Source: Streptomyces longispororuber (lineage in GTDB: Bacteria; Actinomycetota; Actinomycetes; Streptomycetales; Streptomycetaceae). Taken from it: a stretch of 64,000 nt of DNA. The notes under the pieces were generated by a model. The model saw nothing but the letters and a program-made list of their open reading frames with translations, ran no database searches and was not told where the DNA came from. The stretch's first letter is position 1; each line of letters begins with the position of its first letter. The position numbers and the translations under genes were made by a program. The stretch covers positions 1-64,000 of the forward strand of contig NZ_BNBT01000016.1 of NCBI RefSeq assembly GCF_014656095.1. Reading direction: 5' to 3'. Shown piece by piece: positions 8,302-16,640 of the stretch.

Positions 8302-8353
8302 CCCGGGAGGGCGACACCGACCGCGGGGCTTCCGAGGGGGCCGTTCGAGCCGG

Positions 8354-9034
8354 TCAGTCCGCGACGGCGGCGGCCGTCGCGGGCACGGCCTCGCCCGTGC
8401 CGCTCCCCGCGCCGTGCGCGTCGTTCTCCGCCGCGCACTTCCGCGCCCGCCGCTTCATCAGCAGCATCGAGCCGATCCCGACGAGCACGGCGAGGCCGAG
8501 GCCGACGTACGAGAAGCGCTTCAGCCAGTCCTCGGCGACCACGCCGACCCAGTAGACGACGGCGGTGGTGCCGCCCGCCCAGGCGATGCCGCCGAGGACG
8601 TTGGCGACGAAGAACTTCCAGTACGGCATGCGCAGGACGCCGGCCAGCGGGCCCGCGAAGATGCGGAGCAGCGCGACGAAGCGGCCGAAGAAGACCGCCC
8701 ACATGCCCCACTTCTGGAAGGACCGCTCGGCGCTGCCGATGTTGGCCTCGCCGAAGTGCTTGGGGAACTTGCCCCCGAGCCAGGCGAGCAGCGGCCTGCC
8801 GCCCTTGCGCCCGATGGCGTAGCCGATGGAGTCGCCGATCACCGCGCCCGCGGTGGCGCAGGCGCCGAGGACGACGGGGTTCACGTCCCCGTGCTGGGAG
8901 GACAGGAGCGCCGCCGAGACGAGGACGATCTCGCCGGGCAAGGGGATGCCGAGCGACTCCAGGCCGATGACGATGCCGACGAGCGCGTAGACGCTGACGG
9001 CCGGTACGTTCTCCAGCCACTCCTGGACGTGCAA
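8354..9034 (-). CDS. DedA-family membrane protein
   Basis: The 226-residue protein has the DedA (SNARE-associated/VTT) core: ESLGIPLPGEIVLVSAALL near the N-terminus, GDSIGYAIGRKGG, and the FGRFVALLRIFAGPLAGVLRM motif carrying the conserved arginines, followed by further membrane helices. DedA proteins act in lipid scrambling and envelope homeostasis. A TTG start at 9034 is chosen because GAAGGAA lies 6-7 nt upstream and homologous proteins begin near HVQEWL; an upstream GTG/ATG would add 17 arginine-rich residues. The C-terminal tail after the last helix is basic and then Ala-rich. Confidence 0.88.
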   Translation of the reverse strand: MHVQEWLENVPAVSVYALVGIVIGLESLGIPLPGEIVLVSAALLSSQHGDVNPVVLGACATAGAVIGDSIGYAIGRKGGRPLLAWLGGKFPKHFGEANIGSAERSFQKWGMWAVFFGRFVALLRIFAGPLAGVLRMPYWKFFVANVLGGIAWAGGTTAVVYWVGVVAEDWLKRFSYVGLGLAVLVGIGSMLLMKRRARKCAAENDAHGAGSGTGEAVPATAAAVAD

Positions 9035-9134
9035 CCCCGGTTCCTTCCGTGTGCGGTCGACTCCCCCGGCGCGCACCGTGATCACGCGCGCCGGGGCAGC
9101 CTACCCGCACGCTTCCCGGCTCCCGTGCCCCGCC

Positions 9135-9336
9135 TCAGCGCCCCGGGCCGGCGCACACGAGGGCCTCGCCACCGCCGCAGCCCCCGTGTCCCGCCCCCGC
9201 GGCGGCGGACTCCCGCAGCCGGGCGGGCTCGTCCTCGTGGCGCCGGTAGGCCGCGCCGCCGGTCGGAGGCGGCGCGGTCGGGCGGCGCGGGCGCCGCGGG
9301 CGGCGCGGGCGGCAGGTCCATACGGACCACGATCAC
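9135..9336 (-). pseudogene. Possible small gene broken by a one-base frameshift
   Basis: From GTG 9336 the frame reads MIVVRMDLPPAPPAAPAPPD and then turns into Arg/Pro-rich noise. The next frame, from about 9255, reads AAYRRHEDEPARLRESAAAG and ends at a stop at 9135-9137. Joined, they make a plausible 66-67 residue protein: a short N-terminal strand, a proline hinge and an amphipathic helix. The span is 202 nt, one base away from a whole number of codons. A palindrome sits 19 nt upstream of the GTG. This may be a real frameshift or a sequencing error in a G/C run; the protein family is not recognised. Confidence 0.35.
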
Positions 9337-9355
9337 CGCACGGCGCCGCGCCCCG

Positions 9356-9383
9356 CCTGAGTACGGGTACTCAGGTACTCAGG
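9356..9383. promoter_or_regulatory. Near-gapless palindrome TGAGTAC-GG-GTACTCA with a third half-site
   Basis: CCTGAGTAC (9356-9364) and GTACTCAGG (9367-9375) are a perfect 9-bp inverted repeat with a 2-nt centre; a further GTACTCAGG overlaps it at 9375-9383. It is 19 nt upstream of the possible small frameshifted gene and 3' of the hotdog gene. The three half-sites at 8-nt steps look like a binding site for a dimeric regulator or a promoter operator. Confidence 0.5.
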
Positions 9384-9428
9384 ACACCCCAGCCACGCGA
9401 GGACGCCTCAGCCACGCGGGGCCCCGGG

Positions 9429-9887
9429 TCACCGGGGGTCGTTGGGGCGGAGCGTCCAGGTCACGGACATCTCGCCGGTGACGGCGCCGTCCTCCCGCGT
9501 GATGTCGATCCGCACCGGGAACTCGGGGCGCCGGCCCGCGTCGAGTTCGGCGACCACCTCGGCGGCCGGCCGGCCGAGCGTCGCGGTGGCCCTCACCGTC
9601 CCCATCGCGAGCTTCTTGTACGCGATGTCGGCGCGCACCGCGAGCGGCACGGCCCGCGAGAGCTGGTCGCCGAAGGCGGCGAGCACGATGGCCCCGCTGG
9701 CGGACTCCCCCAGCGTGAACATCGCCCCGGCGTGCGGCCCGCCCACGTGGTTGTGGTAGTCGCCCTGGTCCGGCAGAACGACCACGGCCCGCTCGGGCGT
9801 CGTCTCGACGAACTCCAGGTTGAGGGTCCGGGCCATCGGCACGGTGGCGGCGAGCATCTCGCCGATCGACATCTGGTCTGCGCTCAT
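9429..9887 (-). CDS. Hotdog-fold (DUF4442/YiiD-type) protein
   Basis: The 152-residue protein resembles DUF4442 and related thioesterase-like hotdog proteins: MARTLNLEFVETTPERAVVV starts the first strand, and the HNHVGGPHAGAMFTLGESASG segment forms the central hotdog helix with the conserved HAGA(M/L)FTL motif. ADIAYKKLAMGTVRATATL forms the outer strands. Members usually hydrolyse acyl-CoA or acyl-ACP esters, but substrate and even activity are uncertain here. The ATG at 9887 gives the normal length. It is divergent from the PYQQPG-repeat gene pair. Confidence 0.85.
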   Translation of the reverse strand: MSADQMSIGEMLAATVPMARTLNLEFVETTPERAVVVLPDQGDYHNHVGGPHAGAMFTLGESASGAIVLAAFGDQLSRAVPLAVRADIAYKKLAMGTVRATATLGRPAAEVVAELDAGRRPEFPVRIDITREDGAVTGEMSVTWTLRPNDPR

Positions 9888-10034
9888 GACCGGAGGTTAC
9901 CCACGAGTAGCCAATCTTGGCCAGACACGGCCGCACATCGGACATGTGCCGCGCGGGAGGCCGTACCACCCCACGCGGGGCCCCGTCAGGGCCAGTTGCG
10001 GGGGCCTCGGCGGCGGCCCCGTAGGGTTTCCGCC

Positions 10035-11021
10035 ATGAGCCCGCAGGATCAGAATCCGTACCAGCAGCCCGGCTACCAGCAGCCGAACCCGTACCAGCAG
10101 CCGGGTTACCAGCAGCCCCATCCGTACCAGCAGCCGGCCGCGGGCGAGCAGGGCGGGTGGAGCGCGCCCACCGCGCCGTCGGGCGTGCCGCAGGCGCCGG
10201 GCGGGGGCGCCGGTGGAGGGGGCGGGGGCGGGAACAGGACCAAGGTCATAGCCATCGCCGCGGCGGCGGCCGTGGTGGTGGCCGCGGGCGTGACCGGCTT
10301 CCTGATCCTCGGCGGCGGCGACGACGACAAGGACGAGGCCCGGCCCGAGGCCGCGCCCACGAAGGCGGCGCCGACGCCGAACGACGGCGACGACGGCGAG
10401 CGCGGCACGGACGGCGACCCGAAGCCGACGATCCCCGGCTGGCACGTGGTGGTGAACGCCAAGTGGGGCACCGCCTTCGACGTGCCGCCCGACTGGGAGC
10501 CCCAGGGCCCCGGCTTCGCCATCAACATGGAGGACCACAAGACCGGCAAGCCGGTCGCGGCCATGGGCGCCCCGGCCCTCCTGAAGCCGAAGTGGTGCAC
10601 GCACGACGACGACAAGGACGGCCGCTCCGAGGACGTCGAACTCGGCGCCACGGGCACCAAGGGCGCGCGGGGGGCGAAGAACACCGACGAGGTCGCGATC
10701 AACACGGTCGGCTGGTGGATCTACGGCGGATACACCCAGCCGGACAAGAAGAGCTTCACCCTCGACGAGAAGGCCCAGCCCTACACCACCAAGTCGGGCA
10801 TCAAGGGCAGCTTCGCCTGGGCCCGTTCGACGAACACGCCGCAGCGGGGCAAGTGCGCGTCCGACGGCAAGGCGATCTCGTTCGGCTTCAAGAACGCCGC
10901 GGGCGAGTTCGTCTCCTGGAACCTCTACGGGGCGAAGGGCGTGAAGGAGGAGATCCCGACCGACACCATCATGAAGATCCTCAGCACGGTACGCCTGCAC
11001 GGGAAGCCGACGGCGTCCTGA
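10035..11021 (+). CDS. Membrane-anchored protein with PYQQPG repeats (paralogue A)
   Basis: The 328-residue protein has an N-terminal Gln/Pro/Tyr-rich cytoplasmic tail with repeated NPYQQPGYQQP units (residues 5-36), a Gly-rich linker, one transmembrane helix (VIAIAAAAAVVVAAGVTGFLILG), an acidic linker (DGDDGERGTDGD), and an extracellular globular domain beginning PGWHVVVNAKWGTAFDVPPDWE. The WCTHDDDKDGRSEDVELG stretch looks like an acidic metal-binding loop. It is followed 132 nt later by a close paralogue. TAGGGT ends 7 nt before the ATG and there is no ribosome binding site, suggesting a leaderless mRNA. The function is not known; the tail resembles those of actinobacterial sensor or anchor proteins. 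Confidence 0.88.
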   Translation: MSPQDQNPYQQPGYQQPNPYQQPGYQQPHPYQQPAAGEQGGWSAPTAPSGVPQAPGGGAGGGGGGGNRTKVIAIAAAAAVVVAAGVTGFLILGGGDDDKDEARPEAAPTKAAPTPNDGDDGERGTDGDPKPTIPGWHVVVNAKWGTAFDVPPDWEPQGPGFAINMEDHKTGKPVAAMGAPALLKPKWCTHDDDKDGRSEDVELGATGTKGARGAKNTDEVAINTVGWWIYGGYTQPDKKSFTLDEKAQPYTTKSGIKGSFAWARSTNTPQRGKCASDGKAISFGFKNAAGEFVSWNLYGAKGVKEEIPTDTIMKILSTVRLHGKPTAS

Positions 11022-11153
11022 GCCGTATTCTGACCGGCCCACGTCAAATCTTCACGAGTTCGTCACCGCTTGGTACGGGCCCTGGCCCGGTGCCCGTCCG
11101 CCGCTCGACCGAGCGTGGCGACCGGGCGCACGCCCCCTCTATGGTTACTGGCC

Positions 11154-12209
11154 ATGTGGCCAGAACAGCAGCCGCCCGGGGGCGCGCAGAACCCGCAGGA
11201 CCAGAACCCGTACCAGCAGCCGGGGTACCAGCAGCCCAACCCCTATCAGCAGCCCGGCTACCAGCAGCCGAACCCGTACCAGCAGCCCGCGGGGCCGCAC
11301 CCGGGCGGGCAGCAGCAGTGGGGCGCGCCCACCGTTCCGCTGGGGGCGCCACAGCCCGGCGGCCCCGACACGGGCGGCGGCAACGGCGGCGGCGGTGGCA
11401 ACAAGACCAAGGTCACGGCCCTCGTCGCGGCGGCGGCCGTGGTGGTGGCCGCGGGCGTGACCGGCTTCCTGGTCCTCGGCGGCGACGGTGACGACAAGGC
11501 GGACAAGGCGGGCACGAAGCCGTCCAAGTCCGCCACGAAGAAGCCGGAGCCGAAGCCGTCGGACGACGACAACCCGCGCGGCGTGGACGACCTGAAGCCG
11601 ACGGTCCCGGGCTGGCAGGTCGTGGTGAACCCCAAGTGGGGCACCGCCTTCGACGTACCGCCGGACTGGGTGGTGAAGTCCCCGGACACGCTGATGGGCT
11701 TCCACGACCGCAACAAGGGCGACGGCACCAAGGCGCTCATCATCATGTCCGCGCCCGCCGTCTACAAAGAGAAGTGGTGCACGTCCGACGACGACAAGGA
11801 CGGGCAGATGGACGACTCCTCGCTCGCCACCGTCGGCACCAAGGGCCAGAACGGCGCCAAGAACACCAAGGACGTCGCCCGCAACGACTCGGCGTGGTGG
11901 GTGTTCGGCGGCTACACGGGCCAGAAGAAGGCCGACAAGAAGAAGATCAAGATCGGCAAGGTGGAGTCGTACACCACCAAGTCCGGCATCGAGGGCAGCG
12001 TCGCGACCACCGTGTCGGTGGGCGACCCCGGCTCGGACAAGTGCGACAGGAATGGCAAGGCCACGACGTTCGCCTTCAAGAACGCCTCGGGTGACTACGT
12101 CGCCTGGACGCTGCACGGCGCGAAGGGCGTGAAGGAGGAGGTCTCCGACGCCCTGGTGAAGAAGATCCTCGCCACGGTCCGGCTGCACGGGGAGCCCGAG
12201 GAGTCCTGA
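11154..12209 (+). CDS. Membrane-anchored protein with PYQQPG repeats (paralogue B)
   Basis: The 351-residue protein repeats the architecture of its upstream neighbour: MWPEQQ start, three NPYQQPGYQQP-type repeats, a transmembrane helix (VTALVAAAAVVVAAGVTGFLVLG) almost identical to paralogue A, a Lys/Pro/Asp linker, and a domain with the same landmarks (PGWQVVVNPKWGTAFDVPPDW, WCTSDDDKDGQMDDSSLATVG, YTTKSGIEGS, then GAKGVKEE and ILATVRLHGEP). A tandem duplication is clear. The ATG at 11154 lies 8 nt after TATGGT and has no ribosome binding site, again pointing to a leaderless mRNA. Both extracellular domains keep the acidic DDDKDG loop. Confidence 0.88.
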   Translation: MWPEQQPPGGAQNPQDQNPYQQPGYQQPNPYQQPGYQQPNPYQQPAGPHPGGQQQWGAPTVPLGAPQPGGPDTGGGNGGGGGNKTKVTALVAAAAVVVAAGVTGFLVLGGDGDDKADKAGTKPSKSATKKPEPKPSDDDNPRGVDDLKPTVPGWQVVVNPKWGTAFDVPPDWVVKSPDTLMGFHDRNKGDGTKALIIMSAPAVYKEKWCTSDDDKDGQMDDSSLATVGTKGQNGAKNTKDVARNDSAWWVFGGYTGQKKADKKKIKIGKVESYTTKSGIEGSVATTVSVGDPGSDKCDRNGKATTFAFKNASGDYVAWTLHGAKGVKEEVSDALVKKILATVRLHGEPEES

Positions 12210-12216
12210 CCCGACC

Positions 12217-12258
12217 TGACCCCGCGCCTCGCCGCCCCGGCGGCGGCGCGCGGGGTCA
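12217..12258. terminator. Bidirectional hairpin between convergent genes
   Basis: TGACCCCGCGC (12217-12227) pairs perfectly with GCGCGGGGTCA (12248-12258), enclosing a second hairpin GCCGCC-CC-GGCGGC. It follows the stop of paralogue B and includes the stop codon of the convergent spermidine-synthase-like gene, so it probably serves both. Confidence 0.7.
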
Positions 12259-13185
12259 GCCGATGCTGAACGCGCCCTCCGGGGGCTCCGGTGAGGCCAC
12301 GGCGTCCGCGTCCCGTACGGGCCGCGCGTCCCCGAGGAAGCGGCGCAGCGCGGCCCCGTGCACCACCCGTGCCGGGAACACGTCCGCCCGGGCGCGTCGT
12401 ACCAGCGCGTCGACGTCCAGGGGCCGGTGCGCGGCGACCAGGACCGCGTTGCCGAAGCGGCGCCCGCGCAGCAGCGCGGGCTCGGCGATCAGCGCCAGCT
12501 CCGCGAACCGCTCGGCGAAGGTGGCCACCTGGGAGCGGAGGAAGGCGAACGGCGCGCCGTCGGCGAGGTTCGCCGCGTAGACGCCGTCGGCGCGCAGGGC
12601 CCGCTCGACGGCGCCCGCGTACGCGTCCGAGGTGAGGTGCGCGGGCACCCGCGAGCCGCCGAAGACGTCCCCCACGACCACGTCCGCGCCCCCGGCGGGG
12701 GCCGCCTCCAGCCAGGCCCGGGCGTCCGCGGCGTGCAGACGGATCGGCTCGCCCTGGGGCAGCGGCAGCTCCTCCACGACCAGGCGCAGCAGCGCGCGGT
12801 CGGCGTCGACGACGTCCTGCCGTGAACCCGGCCGGGTCGCGGCGACGTAGCGGGGCAGCGTGAGCGCGCCGCCCCCGAGGTGCACGGCGTCGAGCGGGCG
12901 CCCGTCCGGGGCAACGGTGTCCAGGATGTGGGCGAGCCTGCGCGCGTACTCGAACTCCAGGTACGTGGGCGCGTCCAGGTCGACGTACGACTGCGGGGCG
13001 TCGTCGACGGTGAGCATCCAGGCGCGGGCCCGGTCCACGTCGGGCAGCAGCTTGGCGGTGCCGTGGTCGACGACACGGGTGACGGGCAGCGCCTCGCCGC
13101 CCTCTTGGGCGTCGCCCCCGCCACCGTCGCCGGGGGCGGTGCCGGGTATCGGCGCGGGGTCGGGGGTGTCGGCTGGCAGGTCCAC
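12256..13185 (-). CDS. Spermidine-synthase-like (Rossmann methyltransferase-fold) protein
   Basis: The 309-residue protein matches the actinobacterial soluble spermidine-synthase-like family: RAWMLTVDDAPQSYVDLDAP, TYLEFEYARRLAHILDTVAP, the nucleotide loop AVHLGGGALTLPRYVA, DVVDADRALLRLV, and GADVVVGDVFGGSRVPAHLT in the place of the aminopropyl-donor Asp. Many such proteins are not proven polyamine enzymes. The GTG at 13185 (VDLPADTPDPAP) is chosen because sequence further upstream is Arg/Pro-rich and unlike the family; the true start could be still closer to the conserved VTRVVDHGTAKL region. Confidence 0.82.
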   Translation of the reverse strand: MDLPADTPDPAPIPGTAPGDGGGGDAQEGGEALPVTRVVDHGTAKLLPDVDRARAWMLTVDDAPQSYVDLDAPTYLEFEYARRLAHILDTVAPDGRPLDAVHLGGGALTLPRYVAATRPGSRQDVVDADRALLRLVVEELPLPQGEPIRLHAADARAWLEAAPAGGADVVVGDVFGGSRVPAHLTSDAYAGAVERALRADGVYAANLADGAPFAFLRSQVATFAERFAELALIAEPALLRGRRFGNAVLVAAHRPLDVDALVRRARADVFPARVVHGAALRRFLGDARPVRDADAVASPEPPEGAFSIG

Positions 13186-13417
13186 CGGACCATTGTGCCC
13201 GGGCGCCGGGGGGCGAGGGAGCCGTCGGCCGGACAGCGCTTGTAGGACCGGACCGGAACGGGGGGCGGGAGCGGAACGGGGGCGGGGGCGGGAGCGGACC
13301 CGGAGGCCCGGCACACCCCGACGGCTCAGCAGCCCCCACAGCCCCGGACACCCCAGCCCCGCAACGTGGTCGGCACCCGGCCCGGCGGCGCGGCCGGGGT
13401 CGCTCCGGCGCGGGGCG

Positions 13418-13459
13418 GTGACGCGGGCCCCACCGCTCGGGCGGTGGGGCCCGCGTCAC
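13418..13459 (-). terminator. Perfect 18-bp stem terminator of the EF-Tu gene
   Basis: An 18-nt arm at 13418-13435 (GTGACGCGGGCCCCACCG) is exactly complementary to 13442-13459 around the 6-nt loop CTCGGG. It begins 12 nt beyond the stop of the EF-Tu gene. It is one of the strongest hairpins in the window. Confidence 0.85.
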
Positions 13460-13471
13460 CTCACCGGCGCG

Positions 13472-14650
13472 TCAGGCGACAGCCGTCACCGTGCCGGCGC
13501 CCACCGTGCGCCCGCCCTCGCGGATCGCGAAGCCGAGGCCGGGCTCCAGCGGGACGTCCCGGCCGAGCTCCACGGTCATGGTGACCGTGTCACCGGGGCG
13601 GGCGACGGCCGCCTCGCCGAGGTCGATGTCCCCGACGACGTCCGCGGTGCGGATGTAGAACTGCGGCCGGTAGCCCGTCGACACCGGGGTCGAGCGCCCG
13701 CCCTCGCGGGCGGACAGCACGTACACCTGGGCGGTGAAGCGGCGGCTCGGCCGGGTGCTGCCGGGCGCGGCGACGACGTGCCCGCGGCGGACGGCGTCGC
13801 GGGGCACCCCGCGCAGCAGCAGCGCCACGTTGTCGCCCGCCTGCGCGGACTCCATGGCCTTGCCGAACGTCTCCAGGCCGGTCACGACGGTCTCCACGTC
13901 GTCGCCGGAACCGCCGAGGACGCCGACCCGGTCGCCGACGCGGACGGTGCCGCGCTCGACGGCGCCGGTGACGACCGTGCCCCGGCCGGTGATCGTCAGG
14001 ACGTTCTCCACCGGCAGCAGGAACGGCGCGTCCACGTACCGCTCCGGCATCGGCACGTACGTGTCCACGGCGTCGAGCAGCGCCTCGATCGAGGCCGTCC
14101 ACCGCGGGTCGCCCTCCAGCGCCCTGAGGCCCGAGACCCGGACCACCGGTGCGGCGTCGCCCCCGTAACCGTGCGCGGTCAGCAGGTCGCGCACCTCCAG
14201 CTCGACGAGGTCGGTGAGCTCCTCGTCACCGGCGTCCGCCTTGTTCAGCGCGACGACGACGTGGTCGACGCCGACCTGGCGGGCGAGCAGCACGTGCTCG
14301 GCGGTCTGCGGCATGATCCCGTCGACCGCCGAGACGACGAGGATCGCGCCGTCGAGCTGCGCGGCGCCGGTGACCATGTTCTTGACGTAGTCGGCGTGGC
14401 CCGGCATGTCCACGTGCGCGTAGTGCCGGGTGTCGGTCTCGTACTCGACGTGCGCGATGTTGATGGTGATGCCGCGCTGCGCCTCCTCGGGCGCGCGGTC
14501 GATGCGGTCGAAGGGCACGAACGTACCGGTGCCGCGCTCGGCGAGGACCTTGGTGATGGCGGCGGTCAGGGTGGTCTTGCCGTGGTCGACATGGCCCATC
14601 GTGCCGATGTTGAGATGCGGTTTCGTGCGGACGTACGCCGTTTTGGACAT
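13472..14650 (-). CDS. tuf3: Divergent elongation factor Tu (EF-Tu3-like)
   Basis: The 392-residue GTPase carries aminoacyl-tRNA to the ribosome. All G motifs are present: [27 protein letters not shown] (the usual Cys of DCPGH is Met), NKAD (usually NKCD) and SGLRAL. Domains II and III follow with [15 protein letters not shown] and the C-terminal [17 protein letters not shown]. The differences from the main EF-Tu1 and the isolated position, without fusA or rpsL nearby, match the third EF-Tu known in some Streptomyces, whose S. coelicolor form was reported to respond to amino-acid starvation. Start ATG 14650 ([12 protein letters not shown]); the upstream extension is spurious. The 345-nt gap upstream (14651-14995) shows no other gene and no promoter that I can call. 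Confidence 0.93.
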   Translation of the reverse strand: MSKTAYVRTKPHLNIGTMGHVDHGKTTLTAAITKVLAERGTGTFVPFDRIDRAPEEAQRGITINIAHVEYETDTRHYAHVDMPGHADYVKNMVTGAAQLDGAILVVSAVDGIMPQTAEHVLLARQVGVDHVVVALNKADAGDEELTDLVELEVRDLLTAHGYGGDAAPVVRVSGLRALEGDPRWTASIEALLDAVDTYVPMPERYVDAPFLLPVENVLTITGRGTVVTGAVERGTVRVGDRVGVLGGSGDDVETVVTGLETFGKAMESAQAGDNVALLLRGVPRDAVRRGHVVAAPGSTRPSRRFTAQVYVLSAREGGRSTPVSTGYRPQFYIRTADVVGDIDLGEAAVARPGDTVTMTVELGRDVPLEPGLGFAIREGGRTVGAGTVTAVA

Positions 14651-14995
14651 GGTGGTTCCAGCTCCGGAACTCGAAAGGTGAGGTCCGCGGCGCGCGGCCG
14701 ACGGACGGGGACCCCGGGGGCCTGGCCGACCCTCCCCCTGCGGGGTCCGCCGGAGTGTCCGGGGAGGGTCAGCGTCGGGCGCCGTCAAGAGGAAAGGCGG
14801 CAGCCTCGGCAGCGTCCGCGACTGCGGACGGAGCTGCGGGAGAGGCGTGCCGGAACATGTCGACGATCATGGCTGACGGGCTGTCGTCCGTCGAATGATT
14901 TTCTGCGACGCACCGGTCACGTACGGCAGTTGCGCCGCGCGTGCCCCGGGGGTCCCGGGGGTCCCGGACGTTTCACGCCGGGCACGTCAGGCGCG

Positions 14996-15700
14996 TCAGG
15001 CGCCGATGTTCCTCAGGGCCTCGCGCACCGACAGGGGTGACAGGCTCTCGCGGTGCCGCCGGACGAAGTCGCGTACCGCGTCCGGTGCGGTCTTCGCGTA
15101 CTCACGCAGACACCAGCCGACGGCCTTGCGGACGAAGAAGTCGGGGTGGCCCGCCTGGCGCGCGCAGTAGCCGAACAGCCGCTCCTCGTCGGTCGCCCGC
15201 CGGAAGCGGAGCTGGTGGAGCAGCGCGGTGCGGACCAGCCACAGGTCGTCGTCGGTGCTCCACTGGTCCATGGTGGCCGCGAGCTTCGCGTCGGCGGCGA
15301 CGAGCCCGCCGACGACGTGCGCGGCCAGCGCGTCCACGGTGTCCCACCACGGCACGGTCGTGACCAGGTGGCGGGCGACCGGCAGGAAGTCGGAGGAGCA
15401 GTGCCGCACGTGCCGCCGCAGGTAGTCGACGGCGAAGTAGTGGTACTCGCGCTCGGGCAGCTCCCAGCAGCGCAGGGCGATCGCGGCGCAGTCCGCCTCG
15501 CCGGGGCGCGGGGTGCCCGCGAGGACGGTCCGCGCCAGGTCGCGGCGGACCGGCGAGGCGAGGCCGAGGAACGGAGCGACGTCCTTCATGTACGCGCGCA
15601 TCTCTGCGGCGCGGGCCGGATCGGCCGCCTCCGCGAAGGTCGTGGTGAGCCGGTCCACGAGGGTGTCGGCGAGTGAACTGCGCGGCACTGTGACGCTCAT
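14996..15700 (-). CDS. AlkD-like DNA alkylation repair protein
   Basis: The 234-residue protein shows the HEAT-like helical repeats of AlkD-type DNA glycosylases, which excise N3/N7-alkylated purines: MKDVAPFLGLASPVRRDLAR, CWELPEREYHYFAVDYLRRH, TVPWWDTVDALAAHVVGGLV (WxxVD motif with the key Asp), LWLVRTALLHQLRFRRATDE, HPDFFVRKAVGWCLREYAKT. Length is family-typical. ATG 15700 (MSVTVPRSS) is preferred; an in-frame start at 15727 would add nine residues. It is divergent from the TVP38 gene with only 49 nt between them. Confidence 0.9.
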   Translation of the reverse strand: MSVTVPRSSLADTLVDRLTTTFAEAADPARAAEMRAYMKDVAPFLGLASPVRRDLARTVLAGTPRPGEADCAAIALRCWELPEREYHYFAVDYLRRHVRHCSSDFLPVARHLVTTVPWWDTVDALAAHVVGGLVAADAKLAATMDQWSTDDDLWLVRTALLHQLRFRRATDEERLFGYCARQAGHPDFFVRKAVGWCLREYAKTAPDAVRDFVRRHRESLSPLSVREALRNIGA

Positions 15701-15720
15701 GAGACGCACCATACGGCGAT

Positions 15721-15743
15721 CAGACACGTCTGTCGGTTAATCT
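15721..15743. promoter_or_regulatory. Inverted repeat and -10-like box between alkD-like and TVP38 genes
   Basis: CAGAC-AC-GTCTG (15721-15732) is a perfect short inverted repeat. TAATCT (15738-15743) ends 6 nt before the ATG at 15750, as in leaderless promoters. No ribosome binding site precedes that ATG. Confidence 0.4.
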
Positions 15744-15749
15744 CCCCGG

Positions 15750-16457
15750 ATGCTCGATACCGCCGCAACCCCGCCGCCGGGCCTCGCCGTGCGCTGCACC
15801 CGGGTGCTGCTCTCGCCGTGGTCGCGGCTCTCCCTGCTCGTGCTGCTGCTGGCCGCGGCCGGCACGGGCGTGCTGCTCTTCGAGCCGCAGCGGCTGCTCT
15901 CCGACGGCTGGCCGGCGCAGCTCACCGGGGCCGCCGCGGTGGGCGTGTTCGCGGTGGCGTACGGCATGTGCACCGTGGCGTTCGTGCCGCGGCCGCTGCT
16001 CAACCTCGCGGCGGGCGCGCTGTTCGGCGCGCAGGCGGGGCTCGCCGCCGCGGTCGCGGGCACGGTCCTGGGGGCCGGTGTCTCCTTCGGGCTCGGCCGG
16101 GTGCTGGGCCAGGACGCGCTGCGGCCGCTGCTACGGGGGCGCTGGCTGAAGGCCGCCGACGGCCAGTTGAGCAGGCACGGCTTCCGCTCGATGCTGGCGG
16201 CGCGCCTCTTCCCCGGCGTGCCGTTCGCGGCGGCCAACTACTGCGCGGCCGTCTCGCGCATGGGGCTGCTGCCCTTCCTCCTGGCCACGGCGGTCGGCTC
16301 GGTCCCGAACACGGCGGCGTACGTGATAGCGGGCGCCCGCGCCGACACGCCCACGTCCCCCGTGTTCCTGCTCGCGATGGGCTTCATCGCGGTGTCGGCG
16401 CTGGGGGGCGCGGCGGTGGCCTGGCGCAAGAGGCACCGGCTGCGCGGGGGACTCTGA
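15750..16457 (+). CDS. TVP38/TMEM64-family membrane protein
   Basis: The 235-residue protein has about five hydrophobic segments and the VTT-domain signature: a FVPRPLLNLAAGALFGAQAG loop, FGLGRVLGQDALRPLLRGRW, then FRSMLAARLFPGVPFAAANYCAAVSRM, with the conserved P-G-x-P and N-Y pair. It is a distant relative of the DedA protein at 8.4 kb; both groups are linked to lipid scrambling. The start at ATG 15750 lacks a Shine-Dalgarno sequence but has a -10-like box 6 nt upstream. A tandem 16-bp repeat follows the gene. Confidence 0.88.
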   Translation: MLDTAATPPPGLAVRCTRVLLSPWSRLSLLVLLLAAAGTGVLLFEPQRLLSDGWPAQLTGAAAVGVFAVAYGMCTVAFVPRPLLNLAAGALFGAQAGLAAAVAGTVLGAGVSFGLGRVLGQDALRPLLRGRWLKAADGQLSRHGFRSMLAARLFPGVPFAAANYCAAVSRMGLLPFLLATAVGSVPNTAAYVIAGARADTPTSPVFLLAMGFIAVSALGGAAVAWRKRHRLRGGL

Positions 16458-16481
16458 CCCGGCCGGCGTCCGCGCCGCCCC

Positions 16482-16545
16482 GGTCCGTCCGGGCCCCGGT
16501 CCGTCCGGGCCTGGGTCCGTCCGGGCCTGGGTCCTTCCGGCGCCC
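16482..16545. repeat. Four tandem copies of a 16-bp unit
   Basis: Copies at 16482, 16498, 16514 and 16530 share GGTCCGTCCGGGCC plus two variable bases; the fourth is diverged (GGTCCTTCCGGCGCCC). The array lies between the convergent TVP38 and thiolase genes. No gene is seen in the rest of this 183-nt gap. Confidence 0.85.
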
Positions 16546-16640
16546 GGACACCGCGAGGCTCGGAGCACCGGACGGGCCGGGGTGCGGCCGGGCGGGGGCG
16601 CGGCCCGTCTCCTGATGGCGGGGCCCGCCGCGTCGTCACC

